From: Diplonema papillatum
Taxonomy: Eukaryota > Euglenozoa > Diplonemea > Diplonemida > Diplonemidae
Direction: 5' to 3'
Assembly (NCBI GenBank): GCA_030068145.1
Contig: JAPJBO010000752.1
Location: forward strand, 1 to 64,000
DNA length: 64,000 nucleotides
The notes beneath the pieces are model-generated. The model did no database searches and was not told where the DNA came from. It saw nothing but the letters and a program-made list of their open reading frames with translations. Position numbers and translations under genes: made by a program. Within the stretch, counting starts at the first letter, position 1, and each line of letters starts with the position of its first letter. Below are positions 11,223 to 21,979 of the stretch, piece after piece.

Positions 11223-12062
11223 CTATACAAATATGCGGGTTAAGAATCTGTCCGTGTGTCACAATGAACCTTTGTAGAAAAAAAAATTCCAAAAAATTCC
11301 AAAAAATTCCTGAAAAAAAAATCCAAAAATCCATTTTCCTAGGCAATTTCCTTTAGGAAAACTGCAAAATTTTGGCAGCATCCAATTCTAGCGGGTCAGA
11401 CCCCAAGATGATCAGACCAGGTTACTATACAAATATGCGGGTTAAGAATCTGTCCGTGTGTCACAATGAAAAACTCCAAGCAAAAATTTCACCTTTGTAG
11501 AAAAAAAAATTCCAAAAAATTCCTGAAAAAAAAAATCCAAAAATCCATTTTCCTAGGCAATTTCCTTTAGGAAAACTGCAAAATTTTGGCAGCATCCAAT
11601 TCTAGCGGGTCAGACCCCAAGATGATCAGACCAGGTTACTATACAAATATGCGGGTTAAGAATCTGTCCGTGTGTCACAATGAAAAACTCCAAGCAAAAA
11701 TTTCACCTTTGTAGAAAAAAAAATTCCAAAAAATTCCTGAAAAAAAAAATCCAAAAATCCATTTTCCTAGGCAATTTCCTTTAGGAAAACTGCAAAATTT
11801 TGGCAGCATCCAATTCTAGCGGGTCAGACCCCAAGATGATCAGACCAGGTTACTATACAAATATGCGGGTTAAGAATCTGTCCGTGTGTCACAATGAAAA
11901 ACTCCAAGCAAAAATTTCACCTTTGTAGAAAAAAAAATTCCAAAAAATTCCTGAAAAAAAAAATCCAAAAATCCATTTTCCTAGGCAATTTCCTTTAGGA
12001 AAACTGCAAAATTTTGGCAGCATCCAATTCTAGCGGGTCAGACCCCAAGATGATCAGACCAG
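11223..12062. repeat. D tandem repeat, 214-bp unit (right block)
   Basis: Landmark GCATCC at 11,378, 11,592, 11,806 and 12,020 gives exactly 214 bp spacing. Copies are almost identical, so amplification looks recent. The block stops at GATGATCAGACCAGG, where sequence unrelated to the other repeats begins. Confidence 0.92.
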
Positions 12063-12640
12063 GTTTGGTCGGGTTTGCAGCGCGTTGGTCCCCTGGACCT
12101 GCCATTTCCGGTTCTGCTCTCACCCCAACCCTCTTTTCCTTAAACCTTTGGCTTCTGCTTTTTCGGGCTTGGCATCCCACTTTTGCAATTTCAGGCGGGG
12201 CAAACACAGGACTCCAGAAGGAACGGCGCAGAACGGGAAGCAAATGGATAGTGTTGGAGTCCTGTGTGTCTACATTCTCTTTCTTCAACCAAGGAATCCT
12301 GTCAAGGCATTCTCTTGGTCTTGCTGGGGCCCTCTTGGAGCTGCTGCTGGTCTCTGCTGCTGATTTTGGCTGCTGTTTTCTGCTTTCGCTTTCCTGGCTA
12401 TTTCAAAAAGTTTCCAAAAACCGCAAATTTGAGGAGGAAAGTTCAAGAATCACATCCCATGCCAAAGATTGTTGCTATGCATGTGCTTTGTCTGTCTCTA
12501 ATCTGCCCAAAACTTCCACCGATTAAGGACCATCAGAACTTTGAACACACAGACCTCGAAAGGTTTGCTTCCCCCTGTTTTGTTTCCACTACAGTTGGCC
12601 ACATACAATGTTGTGAGACAAAGTTTTTTCGGCCGGTTGT
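12063..12640. other. Non-repeated segment between D and C blocks
   Basis: No internal repetition and no recognisable protein. Open frames of 92-175 codons overlap on the plus strand but look like composition (Phe/Leu/Ser-rich) rather than a known family. Confidence 0.5.
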
Positions 12641-14528
12641 GAGGAACGCCCAAAGCAAGACGAGCTTTTCCAATCAACCAAACACACGGTCATTGTTGAC
12701 CAACCAATTGGGGAAACAACATCTAAGACCTGCATATGTTTCCGAGGGACACCACGAGGAGGTGCAGGTCAGATTCTTGTCCCTCATGTAGTAAGGAAAC
12801 ACGAGATATGAGACCTTCTCGCTTTCAAAAAGGGGGGCTTGTACTTCCGAAGTTCTGACCATCGAAATAACACTGTTCGCATGAGCATCGAATTCCTGTG
12901 GGGGTTTCTTTGGATGCATCGGTCCGAAATGGAAGAAAACGGGTACCCATAGCTCTCTCATAACCTCTTCAATGACTCACAACTCCACATACCCAGATAG
13001 TTTCCACACGAGACCCGCAGAACCACTCATCGATAACCCTTGGGCCCCGGAGGCCAGTCTTCTTCACTTCCTGGTCTTTAGGGGCCATCTTGTTCAAGGA
13101 ACGCCAAAAACGGCAATACGCGACTTTCTCCTGTTCTTGAATTCGGAGGGGCTTCTTCCCCGAAGTTCCGACCCTCGAAAGAACATCGTTCGTCTGAGCT
13201 TCGAATTCCTGTGAGGGCTTCTTTGGATGAATCGGTCAAAAATGGAAGAAAATGGGTACCCATAGCTCTCTCACAACCTCTTCAATGACTAGAAAATCCG
13301 CATGACGCTGATTGTTTCCACACGAGACCCGCAGAACCACTCATCAATAACCCCTGGGCCTCCGGAGGCCAGTCTTCTTCACTTCCTGGTCTTTAGGGGC
13401 CATCTTGTTCAAGGAACGTCAAAAACGGCAATCCGCGACCTTCTCCTGATGTCGAATTCCCCGAAGTTCCGACCTTAAAAGAATGACGTTTGTCTGAGCT
13501 AAGAATTCCTGTGAGGGCTTCTTTGGATGCATCGGTCTAAAATGGAAGAAAACGGGTACCCATAGCTTTCTCACAACTTCTTCAATGACTCGCAAATCCG
13601 CATACCCTGATTGTTTCCACACGAGACCCACAGAACCACTCATTGATAACCCGGAGGCCAGTCTTCTTCACTTCCTGGACTTTAAGGGCCATCTTGTTCG
13701 AGGAACGTCAAAAACGGCAACACGCGACCTTCTCCTGATGTCGAATTCGGGGGGGCTTGTTCCCCGAAGTTCCGACCCTTCAAAGAATGACGTTTGTCTG
13801 AGCTTCGAATTCCTGTGAGGGCTTCTTTGGATGAATCGGTCAAAAACGGAAGAAAACGGGTACCCATAGCTCTCCCAAAACCTCTTCAATGACTCGCAAA
13901 TCCGCATGCTTTGACGGTTTCCGCAAGAAGAGCTTTTCCAATCAACCAAACACACGGTCATTGTTGACCAACCAACTGGGGAAACAATATCAAAGACTGC
14001 CTGCGTCGGCCGCGCGTTCAGCACGTTTCCGAGGGACACCACGAGGAGGTGCAGGTCAGATTCTTGTCCCTCATGTAAAGAAACGCATGATAAGAGACCT
14101 TCTCCCTTTCAAAAGGGGGGGGGCTTGTACTTCCGAAGTTCCGACCGGCGAAAGAACACTGTTCGTATGAGCTACGAATTCCTGTGAGGGTTTCTTTGGA
14201 TGAATTGGTCAAAAATTCGAGAAAACGGGTACCCATAGCTCTCCCAGAACCTCTTCAATGACTTGCAAGTGGGCATACCTTGGTTGGTTTCGCGCGAAAC
14301 TTCAAAGACCAGCTTTTCGGATCACCAAATTCGTCCGACATTGTCGCTATACATTGTGAACTTGTTTTTTGGTACTAAATTTTCCTGTTTTTGTTGCGTT
14401 TTTCGCTCTCTTTCGAGTCGGCCTCTTCACAAAGAGGCTGTTTCTAGAAGGAAGGCTGAAACACACTGAGAATCAATCCAATACACGAGGGGGCCCGCAG
14501 GGCAACCGAGTGCGGGTTTGCGGGGTTT
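12641..14528. repeat. C repeat block, right copy of the duplication
   Basis: 13,081-14,528 matches 8,284-9,732 almost base for base, with small indels (for example an 8-bp loss near 13,651). A further diverged C-like unit precedes it at about 12,650-13,080. Offsets at the two ends are 4,798 and 4,801 bp, so the two copies have nearly the same length. Confidence 0.88.
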
Positions 14529-15036
14529 CACTTCTTCACAACGAAAAACGGCACAACCACGAACACAGACAGGCGCAGTTTGAACCCGCACCAGTTGCAC
14601 ACTGCAACCGGCGCCTGCCCCACGGCACTGGGGACTCAGAAAAACGAAAGGAGAGTCGGCTAAGGGCCTGGAAAGGCCGCGGCTCAGCCACAAGCCGCCA
14701 CCTGTCACTCAGACTGGGGCCAACTAATTCAAAAAACCGGGGGCACATTGGTAACCATCCCGATTTTACCCCGCCTTCACGATGAGAGGGCCACAAGGGA
14801 GTCAAACTTGGCAAGGCTCACCTGGAAGGTGCCTCTTTGCACCGCCCCCCCCGTTCCTGCTGGGCAGCTTGGGGCAGGATCTTTTACGCCCGGGAAGGGT
14901 AGGTGCGCAGCTCGGACGCCAGATACGAAGTAAGGGGCTTTCACCCACAGCAAAGGTACTGCTTGCCTTGGCCGCGTTTCGAAAAACACGTTTCCAGGGG
15001 ACACCGCGAGGAGGTGGCAAGTCAGATTTTGTCCCC
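14529..15036. repeat. Second copy of a 505-bp E segment
   Basis: Near-identical to 10,710-11,214, offset 3,819 bp. Both copies end at GTCAGATTTTGTCCCCC and then diverge. Here it follows the C block directly, without the T31 run and the 290 bp next to it. Confidence 0.88.
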
Positions 15037-15244
15037 CTGGCATCTGTGGTTCCTGTCTTTGGCCTTGCTGCGAAAAAGTTGCGCTTGGAGTGAAGGAAAG
15101 TCTCTTGGGAGCAAGTCTCCTGGGAATAAAAATTGCACCGCCATACTGTTTCCAGACGTTTACCTGGTGCCTGGTCGGTGTTCTCCGTGTTTTTTTCGTT
15201 TCTTACACACAAACAGCAAAAGGCACAACCACACCACTAGCAGG

Positions 15245-16050
15245 CACAGTTTTTGAAAAGTTGACCCACATCAAGGCTTCTAAAGGTCAGTTGCTCGAGA
15301 AAAGTTGGAAGTTGGCAGATCAAGGCTTCTAAAGGTCAGTTGCTCCAGAAAGGTTTGCCGACAGTAAAAGTCAGTTGCTCCAGAAAAGTTGGCCCACATT
15401 AAGGCTTCCAAAGGTCAGTTGCTCGAGAAAAGTTGGAAGTTGGCAGGTCAAGGCTTCTAAAAGTCAGTTGCTCCAGAAAAGTTCGACCACATCAAGGCTT
15501 CTAAAGGTCACTCGCTCCGAAAAAGTTGGCCCACACCAAGGCCTCTGAAGGCCAGTCCCTGGAGAAAAGTTGACCCACATCAAGGCTTCTAAAGGTCAGT
15601 TGCTCGAGAAAAGTTGGAAGTTGGCAGGTCAAAGCTTCTAAAGGTCAGTTGCTCCAGAAAGATTTGCCCACAGCAAGGCTTCTAAAGGTCACTCGCTCCG
15701 AAAAAGTTGGCCCAGACCAAGGCTTCTGAAGGCCAGTCCCTGGAGAAAAGTTGACCCACATCAAGGCTTCTAAAGGTCAGTTGCTCGAGAAAAGTTGGAA
15801 GTTGGCAGATCAAGGCTTCTAAAGGTCAGTTGCTCCAGAAAGGTTTGCCCACAGATAAAAGTCAGTTGCTCCAGAAAAGTTGGCCCACATCAAGGCTTCT
15901 GAAGGTCAGTTGCTCGGGAAAAATTGGAAGTTGGCAGGTCAAGGCTTCTAAAGGTCAGTTGCTCCAGAAATGTTCGCCCACATCATGGCTTCTAAAGGTC
16001 AGTTGCTCGAGCAAAGTTGGCCCTTCTAAAGGCCAGTAATTCCTGTAAGA
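15245..16050. repeat. ~55-bp minisatellite
   Basis: At least a dozen imperfect copies built around CTTCTAAAGGTCAGTTGCTC followed by GAGAAAAGTTGGAAGTTGGC or CAGAAAAGTTGGCCCACA. Two subtypes alternate (GCTCGAGAAAAG and GCTCCAGAAA), so the true period may be a dimer of about 95-105 bp. Confidence 0.88.
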
Positions 16051-16296
16051 AAGTTGCAGACCGAAAAAGGAACCACAAAAATGAGCCCAGGGAGGCTAAA
16101 ATCGCTGTAAAACGTGATTCAGAACGTTGTGGTTGGCAGAATCACTTACAGTGCAATTCCTTAGGGGAATCCTGCAGGAACGAAAAAGACAGCCACAAAA
16201 AACAGCCCTCCTAGCACCCAACCCTGCGGGATACCCGAAAAACTGCCAAAGTCTCGGAAAACTTGTTTAACACCCTGTAACCCGCAAACCCGGATG
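16051..16296. other. Transition from repeats to gene region
   Basis: No repeat unit or gene recognised. One inverted octamer-type remnant (AACCCGCAAACCCGG near 16,279) is the only echo of the satellite region. Confidence 0.5.
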
Positions 16297-17341
16297 TCAA
16301 ACTTGCCAAAGACCTCTCGGAAAATCCACCATGTCCACGTACACGTGTCCTTCCATGACAGGATACATCGGACACCCGAATAAGCTGTTTGTGAGGTACA
16401 ATGTTGCAAACTCCTGTGAGTGAAGCCTGTGCATGGAGACAATAGCTGAAGAAATGAGCTCCTTTGATGGTGAAACATTGTATCCAACTTTGGCTGCAGG
16501 AGCTAGGGCAGACTGGTTGTGGTGACAGTGATCATGAGTTGGTTGCAAACAACGAAAGGTGTTCATCTAGATTCGAAGAGAAACGGACAAAAGAAGCCTA
16601 AGACACCTTGTCATTTGCGGGCTTCCTGCTACCTTGCGGCCAAGGTGGTGGAGTATCTGTATGCAACAGTCCACGGTCCAAGCAGAGCAGACGAGGACTT
16701 GTCGGTGGTGGATAACGAGGTGGCGGAGGTGCATGTGGGTGAGCATATGAGGAGTGTAGTGTGCGATGGAGAGAGCTTTCATCAGGCGAACTGTTCCACA
16801 CGACAATGCGGAGTCGGACTTCCCCCTTGCCCCACTGGTTGCTTAGCTTAAACCACTTGTCCCAACAAGTATCCAACCGAGGACGACTCAGAGACACGTG
16901 TACTTTGCCCAGCAATTTTCTGCCCCATACTTCCAGATGAATTGCATCAGAAAGATCGTTGAAGTCGAATCGAAAGGCTTCGTTCCACTGTGGTGTGCAC
17001 GAACCTGCAGAGCGCCGAGTGCTTTTACAGGAGCCCTCGTTCACCCAAAGAACGGTGTACGTTTTGGGCTTTCCGAATATGACACCAGCTGTTGGCAAGC
17101 CACGAGCTTCACACACCCTGACATCAACACGCCCAAGTTTTGGACCGACACCTTCAGAGGTCCGCGGCTCAAGTTTGAACTGACCGCCCTTTCCGGCTTC
17201 TAGAGATGGTTTCCGTTTTCTCGGGTCTGAGGTACAGAAAGTCATGTGATAAGCCTTTTTTTCGGCTCTCGAATAGCCATCCACAAGGCAGGGAATTCCT
17301 TGGAAGTTGAAAAGTGTGTTTCTGGAGTCCCCTTGGGCCAC
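16297..17341 (-). CDS. C2-domain protein with Pro-rich tail (two exons visible)
   Basis: The upstream exon runs to 16607. A 40-nt GT-AG intron (16,567-16,606, pyrimidine-rich before the AG) joins in phase 0 to a last exon 16,297-16,566 ending in a stop. The C2-like domain begins about residue 70 with GRVDVRVCEARGLP and continues through PQWNEAFRFDF and LEVWGRKLLGKVHV to DKWFKLSNQWGKGEVRLRI, the usual C2 strand pattern. A Pro/His-rich linker (PHAPPPPRYPPP) and a His/Cys-containing end follow. C2 domains usually bind phospholipid, often with calcium; several of the usual Asp ligands are not obvious here, so binding may be calcium-independent. No convincing ATG lies at the 5' edge; the frame is open to 17,341 and may start at an internal Met near 17,247 or in an unseen exon. 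Confidence 0.72.
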
Positions 17342-17856
17342 CCTGTTCCTGCTAGAATTTCGTGGTTATGATCGGCAACATTTCATTCATCTCTATCTTC
17401 TACTTCAGCTCCCTGTTTATTTTTCTCTATTGCAAAGAACAGGTTCACCAAGATGACAACCCGCTAACAACCCCCTGTTTTCACATGTGTACTGGCTACC
17501 AATACTCTGATGGACCGTATGAGCTAGGAACGGTTAGGAAATGGTGTGCCTCCTTTTGAGACAAGAAGTAACGAGCAGGCTAGGAGATCGCAGTAAGTCG
17601 GAGAGGCTAGGGGGTAACACTAGTGGAGCTCATTGTGAAGGCGCCCAGCTGCATCAGCCAGTTTTTATGAGACAAGCGCCAAAACTGCAACACCGGAGAG
17701 GTCGGAGAGGCTCAATCGTCTGCATCAGTCACATATGTAAATACTCAGGCGACAAGAGCTGCAATTCCAGAGAGGTAAAGCCACACAACCGCCTTGCATC
17801 TGTCAGAGATGATGCAACTTAGAACTGAGAAAGCAGAGTAGCTCAGGATGCAACTG
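17342..17856. other. Intergenic, nothing recognised
   Basis: Lies between the C2 gene (5' side uncertain) and the 3' end of the permease gene. No repeat, RNA or protein signal found. Confidence 0.5.
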
Positions 17857-20800
17857 TCAGTTCAGCTTCCTGAGAATGGACACGATTGAGTTTTTAAGAA
17901 GACTTGACGACGGCCCATAAGACGAAATTACAGCGAAAATGAAAGCCAGCAGAACAACAAAGAGGAACAGCGCCCAAGGAAACTCGAAAACAAGTGGTAG
18001 CTGCAAGAAAAGCTGGCGCTGAATTACCATTGTGTAGGCAACCAGCGTTCCGACAAAGAAGCCCATCACTGAGGCAGCCGTGACAAGGATGAACGCCTCC
18101 CAAATGTAGACACGCTTGGTTGTTGGAATTCCGAGACCAAGCGAACGAAGAATGCCAATCTCCTTGCTTTGTTCATTGATGTTCGTGAACATCGATGCCA
18201 TGAGCGAAAAAAAACACATTGTCATTGCGATGAGCGTAATTACCATGAAGAACGCTGTCAGAATGGTGCTTGCCATCTGAGTAGACTCTGTGGCTGTAAG
18301 AAGATCAGTAGTTTTCAGCGCGTTGGAAGGGAGCTCCGGCTCCATTCCCTGGCTGATGGCCACATCAATTCTCTCGGCATCTTCGCTTGTCCAGCCAGAT
18401 GCCAGCTTTAGGACAACGCGCCAATATATCACTTGTCCGACACTGTTCAACTTGCCTGAGCTGAGTGCAAGATATGTCGGCATCGAAACGAGGGTGTCCT
18501 GAGTTACAACAGATGGAAACTGCGACATTCTCAGCACAGGGATCGAGTCCATTACCGACCCGGCGCGCATCGGAGTGATCACATCAGTCTCATCTTGATT
18601 TTCGTCTATGGTGGTCACTTGATACACGAAACCAGTCTCCTCGCTATCCACCCCATCAATGTGCGCCTCGTTGTAATACAACGACCCAAGAATGGCTTTG
18701 TCAGTTGAACTCCTCGAATACAGCTGATTGGATGGAGCAGAGCCGTGAGAGCTATTCGACTTCCTGAGCACCATAAAGCTGGTGTCAGTAACTTCTTCAA
18801 GAAAATTGGGGCTGATAGCTTTCGTCCTGCAGTCAAACTGCTTGTAACGACCAATAGACATGAATTGCACTTCTTCAATGTCGTCGTAGGAATCGAGCGA
18901 ATACGTGTCGTATCCCCAATCTTCAACCAGGTCAGGCATCGATGACAAGACCTTTTCCAGCTTTGTTATCGCGAGCGAATCAATGTCATATGCGTCACCT
19001 TCTACCAACATGGAGCCTCCCAGCTTTTGCTTCTGTCCGAACTCAACACTTTGAATCTGCAAAGCCCAGCTTACATTGATCCAAATAATGAACCCGAGCG
19101 ATGTTGCATACATGAGTGTCGTCTTTCGATTACGGTTCCTGTGCGAAACCAGGTTCTTCAAAATCAGCTGCCGCACTGCATAGTTCTCCCAGAACAATAC
19201 GACGTGTGTGAGGAAATTCTCAAGAAGATGCTCGAAATTCAAAGCCAACAGGATGAGACCAAACAGCAGCGCCAGCAGGATTCCAAAGAAGATGTAGAAC
19301 AGAAGTGCAATGTTAAATGACAGCAATGCTAGGGGAAATAAATAGTAAATCAGGAACCCAAACAGTGACATCGCCACACCGAGGATGATTACACTCGCCG
19401 AAACGGTAGAGCCCTCGGACCGATCAAAAGTGTAAGACACCGCTTTAACTTTGCTGTGCGTTGTGTCAAGCGAATCCTGAAGATTCATGCCCAAGGCGTG
19501 CCGAATCGGCACGATTGCAGCCACAAGTGGCATCAGCAGCCCGACCAGGGTAGCCATGCCGACGCCGAAGCTGTCAAGATTTGTCGGCAGGCTTAGCAAT
19601 AACAAACCGTTCAAAAACTCTCGAAGGCCCAACCACACGCCATAGCAGCCAAGCAGCCCAATAACCCAAGCAGGCAGTGCGTACAAGAACGCCTGGGTGA
19701 GAACTAGCTGGACCAAATCAGCTCGCCGCATGCCTATCATTCGAAGGACACCGAGCTCAAACGTTCTGGTTTCGACATTGATCATGAGCAACGAGTAGAT
19801 CAGCAAAATGGCAAGACAAACCAGAACCAGAATGACAAGCGAAATGATCAACCCTAAGAACAACGAGAAAAAACGAATCTCTTGCAAATACTCGAGGAGC
19901 TTGGCACCTGTATCGACCTGTGTGCAAGGGTTCTTCAATTTGTACATCTATATATTCCCCTCCTTTTCTTAAGCATCCAAACATGACATTCATGAGTACC
20001 AATTTGCTGATTCTGAATGCCAACCAATTTTAGGGTGCTTGCAAACCTGATTAAATCCGACCACATACAGCATCGTCGCTGCCCACTCTACAAATGTTAG
20101 CTGAAGGTCATCGTAGTTGGACTGCAAATAGGCCGTGCGTCGCTCGTTGGGGGATAGGTTTATCGAGATTTCGGTAGCGTACTTGTTGATATCAGCCTGT
20201 GGTTATGTTTGTTCTTCGTAATGTTTTTCGTTGACCGCACTGCCCTGAGCCCAGATCCTGGACATGGTTTCAGGTGGCAAATTTGGCAAATGATCATGAT
20301 CAGAAGGTCCTCCTTGGGCGGTTCAGTTTCCTCACACATTGCATGTGGCTAAAAAAAAGAAATGCCATCACCGTGTCGAAAGAAAGTCAAGCGCTATAGC
20401 TATTCACTCCAACAGAAGTGTCCACACCTGGGCAAAGGCTCTTCGAGCCACGTCAGGAACATCTGGGTGCAGATAGTCTGCAACGTGTTCCGCGAACGTG
20501 TCCAATTCCATGAAGACGTATTTCTCGGCTGAGGTTGGCAGCTTTCCTTCTGTGTCAGTCACAAGCTTCTCGATGACAACAGGGACAAGTGCAGTCTTGT
20601 ATGTGGAATACGGATACTGTAGAGTGAATTTTTCCTAATTTAAGGTGTATTCACAGGTAGTAAAAGCACGGCCAAACCTGGTCCAGGTTTGTCTTCTCTT
20701 GCTTGGGTTTCTCCGCCAGCAGGAAAGCTGGACTATTGCTCCATACTCCGCAGCAAGAAAGCTAGAGTATTGCTCCATAAAGGTAATGATTGTGGATCGT

Positions 20801-21610
20801 TGAGAAAGCACACCAAGTCCGTGCCAAGACCAACATCTCGCAACAGTCCAAGCAGAGTTGGCGCCACATACACAACCATGAGCAGTGTATCTCCAACTTC
20901 CAGATTCAAGCGCCTGGCGAGACCTGATTCCACGAGGGCGCGACCTTTTGGAATTTTACCGTGCGACCACGACCTTCCGAAGCCCATGCGATCTTCGCGA
21001 GCCGTGTTGATAGCATGAAGCTCCATCATTTCATACCCCTGGCAGTACACAGAAATGCACTCGAACCGGTAGTCGGAGCAGTTCACTTCCTCTGACTCGT
21101 ACGCCCAGGAAAGAGGGGCTACATTCATGTCTTGACCAGGGCAGGAAGCCGGTGTTATTCCGAAAACAGACGACTGCTGCAAACTAAAGCGTGGCGAGTG
21201 GTAATCGTATTCATCGCCGAGAGGTTTCAGTGTATCCGCAAAAACCGTGAAGTCGATGGTTCTCGAGCCACTGTGTGTTGGTAAGGACTTAACAGTATGC
21301 ACAGATTGCTGAAAGTGCGAAAGATCGGTGGCCTGTGGTGTGGCACCACTGCATTTGTACATCCACAATCGGGTAAAAGAGCATACGAAGCCTCGCCGCC
21401 AGCAGATATCACAATGTCCCGTTCGCCTTCTTCTATCTCGGCCAGTCTCAAGAACACAGCAGGGACGTTGGCAAGAGTTGTTATCAGCAACGCGGTCATG
21501 AAGACGACAAGGAAACAGCTGCAGGTACCAAGGCAATACGAGACTTTCCGCTTTCGCATCTCTCGCCAGGTAAAATCGACAAATATTCCATACTGTGTGG
21601 TTGTTTGCAT
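17857..21610 (-). CDS. Two-module FtsX-type (MacB-like) permease, 1066 aa, five exons
   Basis: Exons 21294-21610, 20835-21270, 20428-20634, 20047-20196 and 17857-19947 join in phase to 1066 residues. Residues 1-50 hold the start FTWREMRKRKVSY and the first membrane helix. A long extracytoplasmic region follows (GRALVESGLARRLNLEVGD; GKLPTSAEKYVFME). The first FtsX helix bundle starts near 397 and carries ELGVLRMIGMRRADLV; the second, at the C-terminus, carries KEIGILRSLGL. This double layout is known from eukaryotic FtsX-like permeases, which act with separate ABC ATPases or in unknown roles. No ATPase motif is present in this protein or its neighbours. The ATG at 21,610 opens the conserved N-terminus. 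Intron 1 is only 23 nt; removing it restores LCILGSRTIDF. Substrate and membrane are unknown. Confidence 0.87.
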
Positions 21611-21851
21611 TTTTAGCCAGGGTCACCTAGACTGGCACCTAGTCCAGACAAAAATATCGGGGGGGGGGGGGTTTCCTTTGTGGCTGTTCCAGGTATATGG
21701 TATACCCCACCAACAGAAGCGACTCTTGAACCAGCTGACCTGCTTGACTTTTGGCCAAAAAGAATAGTGACAGCGGACAAGCGGTTTAGACCGAGAGATT
21801 GTATCGTGTCAAGCCTAGATTGATGCATGATCATTCTATTCATTCTTCAGC

Positions 21852-21911
21852 TTTCAAAAGGGGTAGTCCTCGATCGTATCTCTACGACCGATAGCTTTCC
21901 TCGATTGCCTT
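21852..21911 (+). repeat. ~60-bp dispersed repeat (partner at 47,949-48,008)
   Basis: AAAGGGGTAGTCCTCGATCG through CTTTCCTCGATTGCC matches the reverse complement of 47,949-48,008 with about three differences. The partner lies next to a tRNA-like module inside the 2.3-kb TIR element, so this is probably a fragment of the same mobile family. Confidence 0.75.
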
Positions 21912-21979
21912 TTTTGTTCACCATCGTGTCTTCCCGATTGCCTTGACCATTTGATCGAGCGCATACGAGTATGCTAACT

